Part shown: piece after piece, positions 62,116-64,000 of the stretch
How positions within the stretch are numbered: position 1 is the stretch's first letter
Layout of the letters: each line of letters begins with the position of its first letter
NCBI RefSeq assembly: GCF_001457475.1
Contig: NZ_LN831029.1
Coordinates: 5,642,001 to 5,706,000, forward strand
DNA from: Achromobacter xylosoxidans
Lineage (GTDB): Bacteria > Pseudomonadota > Gammaproteobacteria > Burkholderiales > Burkholderiaceae_B
Length of the DNA: 64,000 nt
Reading direction: 5' to 3'
Position numbers and translations under genes: made by a program
The notes under the pieces: model-generated
Told to the model about the DNA's origin: nothing
What the model saw: the letters and a program-made list of their open reading frames with translations, nothing else
The model's database searches: none

Positions 62116-62952
62116 TCAGGCGACGGCGGCGTCGCCCTCGGCCTGCGGCGCCCGCAGATAGCGCCCCGGCGTCGTGCCGAAGGCGCGCTTGAACATGGCG
62201 ATGAAATTGCCGGGCGTGGCGTAGCCCAGCGCGTCGGCCACCTGCGCCACCGGCTGGCCCGCGCTCAGGCGTTCCAGCGCGTGGATCAGCCGCAGTTGCT
62301 GGCGCCACTGCGCGAAGCCTAATCCCGTTTCCTCGCGGAAAAGGCGCTGCGCGGTGCGCGTCGCCAGCCCGGCCCGCGCGGCCAGTGCTTCCAGCGGCCG
62401 GTTGTCGGCCGGGTCGTCCGCCAGGACTTGCGCAAGCCGAGCCAGCCGGCGGTCGCGCGGCCATGGCAGGTGCAGGCGCTCGCGCGGCGCCGCCTCGATC
62501 TCGTCCAGCAACACCGCCGCGAAGCGCGCGCGCGCCGGGTCCAGCGCCAGCTTGTCCGGCCAATCGGCCGCGCGCAGCACCATGGCGCGCAACACCCCAT
62601 CCGCACCCAGCACGCAGGGCGACGTCGGCAGGGCCGCGGCGGCCCGCGGATGCACCAGCGCCACCCAGCCGCTGGCCGCGCCCACCACGCTGACCCGATG
62701 CCGCAGCCCCGGCGGGATCCAGCCCGCGCGCTGCGGCGGCAACAGCCATGAGCCGGCCTCGGTGCGCACCCGCATCGCGCCGCTATCCACCCCGAACAAC
62801 TGTCCGCGGGCATGCGCGTGCCAATCGTATTCGCGCGAACCCAGGCGGAATTCGCTGCCCGGCGCATCGGCGCCATGAAAGACGCACACGGCCGGGCCGT
62901 CGAGCAATTCGCTGTAGTCGGGCGCGGGGGCAGCAGTCTGGCGGGTTCGCAT
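62116..62952 (-). CDS. AraC-family regulator with cupin domain
   Basis: A 278-residue regulator with N-terminal cupin (YDWHAHARGQLFGVDSG, then AGWIPPGLRHRV) and C-terminal AraC domain (about residues 170-265; DALGYATPGNFIAMFKRAFGTTPGRYL). It is divergent from the FAD monooxygenase gene at 63043 with a 90-bp gap, so it probably regulates that enzyme. The start at 62952 is chosen; an ATG at 62973 is also in frame. Confidence 0.85.
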   Translation of the reverse strand: MRTRQTAAPAPDYSELLDGPAVCVFHGADAPGSEFRLGSREYDWHAHARGQLFGVDSGAMRVRTEAGSWLLPPQRAGWIPPGLRHRVSVVGAASGWVALVHPRAAAALPTSPCVLGADGVLRAMVLRAADWPDKLALDPARARFAAVLLDEIEAAPRERLHLPWPRDRRLARLAQVLADDPADNRPLEALAARAGLATRTAQRLFREETGLGFAQWRQQLRLIHALERLSAGQPVAQVADALGYATPGNFIAMFKRAFGTTPGRYLRAPQAEGDAAVA

Positions 62953-63042
62953 GATTTGTTGGCGCGCCGGCATTACCGGCGCGGGCGCGCTTGCACGCAA
63001 GCTGTGAGGGTGCCGGCGACGCCGGCTTGCTTCGAGGACATT

Positions 63043-64000
63043 ATGCAGAATCTCCACGTTTCCATCATCGGCGCCGGCCTGGGCGGCCTGTGCCTGGCGC
63101 AGGGGCTGGCGCGCGCCGGCATCGACTTCGACGTCTACGAGCGCGACGCGCGCACCGACAGCCGCGTGCAGGGCTACCGCCTGCGCATCGACGCCAGCGG
63201 CCAGGCGGCTCTGGCGCACTGCCTGCCGCCGGACCTTTACGCCCTGTTCCAGCACAGTTGCTCGCCCCACGACCGCCCGGGCGCCATGCTCGACGCGCAA
63301 CTGCGGCCGCTGCCGCAACGCGCCTCCGCCACCTGGCGCCTGGACGATGCCGACACCCCGCCCGACCGCTCGGCGCACCGGCAGACGCTGCGCGAGATCC
63401 TGCTGGCCGGCCTGGACGGGCGCGTGCATTTCGGCCACGGCTGCGCGGGCATGGACGACGGCGGCCCCCGCCTGGAGGGCATCCGCGCGCGGCCCGGCAC
63501 CCTGGTGGTGGCCGCCGACGGCGTGCACTCGGCGCTGCGGCGCCAGCATCTGCCGCAGGCGGCGCCCGAGGACAGCGGCACGGTGAGGATCTTCGGCATG
63601 GCGCCGGCCGGCAGCCTCGCGCCCGATGGCCTGCCGCCGGACCTGCGCGACGGCGCCGGTGTGGTGTTCGGCGCCGGCTACGCGCTGGTGCTGGACGCCA
63701 TGAAACTGGCGGCGCTGCCGGCGCTGGCGCAACGCCTCGCGCCGGCTTGCGCGCTGACGGCGGTGCCCGGCTACCAGTACTGGGCGATCATCGGCGAGCG
63801 CAGCGCGGTGCTGGGCGCGGACGACGCCGCGATCAGCGCGAGCCAGCGGGACGACACCGCGACAGGCGCGCGCTGGCAACAGGCCGCGCAGCGCCTGCTG
63901 GCGCCGGTGCATCCCGCGCTGGCCGCCATGGTGGCCGCCAGCGACCCGCGCGGCATCGCGCTCAAGACCGTCTACCAGGCGCCGCCCCTGCCGCAATGGA
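63043..64000 (+). CDS. FAD-dependent monooxygenase, 5' part
   Basis: 319 residues are visible; the gene runs off the right edge. The N-terminus MQNLHVSIIGAGLGGLCLAQGL is the FAD-binding GxGxxG motif of group A flavin monooxygenases, and GTLVVAADGVHSALRRQ is the DG motif. The family hydroxylates aromatics, tetracyclines or similar ring compounds; the substrate here is unknown. It pairs with the divergent AraC regulator. Confidence 0.87.
   Translation, partial: MQNLHVSIIGAGLGGLCLAQGLARAGIDFDVYERDARTDSRVQGYRLRIDASGQAALAHCLPPDLYALFQHSCSPHDRPGAMLDAQLRPLPQRASATWRLDDADTPPDRSAHRQTLREILLAGLDGRVHFGHGCAGMDDGGPRLEGIRARPGTLVVAADGVHSALRRQHLPQAAPEDSGTVRIFGMAPAGSLAPDGLPPDLRDGAGVVFGAGYALVLDAMKLAALPALAQRLAPACALTAVPGYQYWAIIGERSAVLGADDAAISASQRDDTATGARWQQAAQRLLAPVHPALAAMVAASDPRGIALKTVYQAPPLPQW

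Overview
The window looks like chromosomal DNA of a high-GC betaproteobacterium of the Alcaligenaceae (Achromobacter/Bordetella type). This rests on the GC content, dense LysR/AraC/MFS gene content, Bordetella-type porins, a cyoABCD-SURF1 cluster and an assimilatory nitrate reductase fused to a flavoprotein. These are inferences from recognised protein families; no database search was possible. No tRNA, rRNA, IS element, prophage or CRISPR array was seen. Two genes are cut by the window edges.

Layout. 1-4.2 kb: the end of an emfourin-like protease inhibitor gene, an MFS/AraC divergent pair, trans-aconitate methyltransferase and a small hydrolase. 4.2-9.4 kb: TerC divergent from an NhaR-like regulator, then small envelope and secreted proteins of unknown role. 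9.4-13.5 kb: an iron-uptake signalling operon (sigma factor, FecR, TonB receptor with STN domain) behind a good Fur box. 13.6-20.1 kb: a possible amine/amino-acid catabolic island with an HDAC-type deacetylase, a dialkylglycine-decarboxylase-like enzyme, a LysR regulator, an orphan periplasmic binding protein and an MFS symporter. 20.3-25.2 kb: cytochrome bo3 oxidase cyoABCD plus SURF1. 25.7-29.6 kb: three tandem paralogous porins, each behind a structured leader. 29.6-36.6 kb: regulators, efflux, an ArsR-rhodanese fusion, a ParB-like lipoprotein, GST with a YafY-type regulator, and two orphan small genes. 36.6-39.2 kb: a degenerate EAL-like gene divergent from an orphan RcsB-like response regulator, then a pentapeptide-repeat protein. 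39.4-43.8 kb: a Tat-exported phospholipase C with a small lipoprotein behind a candidate Pho box, and a MarR-GNAT fusion divergent from a phosphoesterase across two matching operators. 43.9-52.8 kb: the nitrate assimilation locus. 52.9-64 kb: oxidoreductases, dkgB/yafC, yciH, D-tartrate dehydratase with a LysR regulator, and an AraC/FAD-monooxygenase pair.

The most coherent system is nitrate assimilation. nirB-nirD-nasR runs leftward and the nasA-flavoprotein fusion runs rightward. The 405-bp gap between them carries two sigma-54 promoters, a tandem pair of NtrC-type sites placed to serve both, and in each leader a terminator hairpin whose 5' arm overlaps an A1/G4 hexaloop of the kind bound by ANTAR proteins. 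NasR, encoded at the end of the nir operon, is a nitrate-sensing ANTAR protein. The sequence therefore suggests that nitrogen limitation (NtrC) and nitrate (NasR) jointly control both divergent operons. Other regulatory elements read from sequence are a Fur box, a Pho box, a twin MarR operator and several LysR-type inverted repeats.
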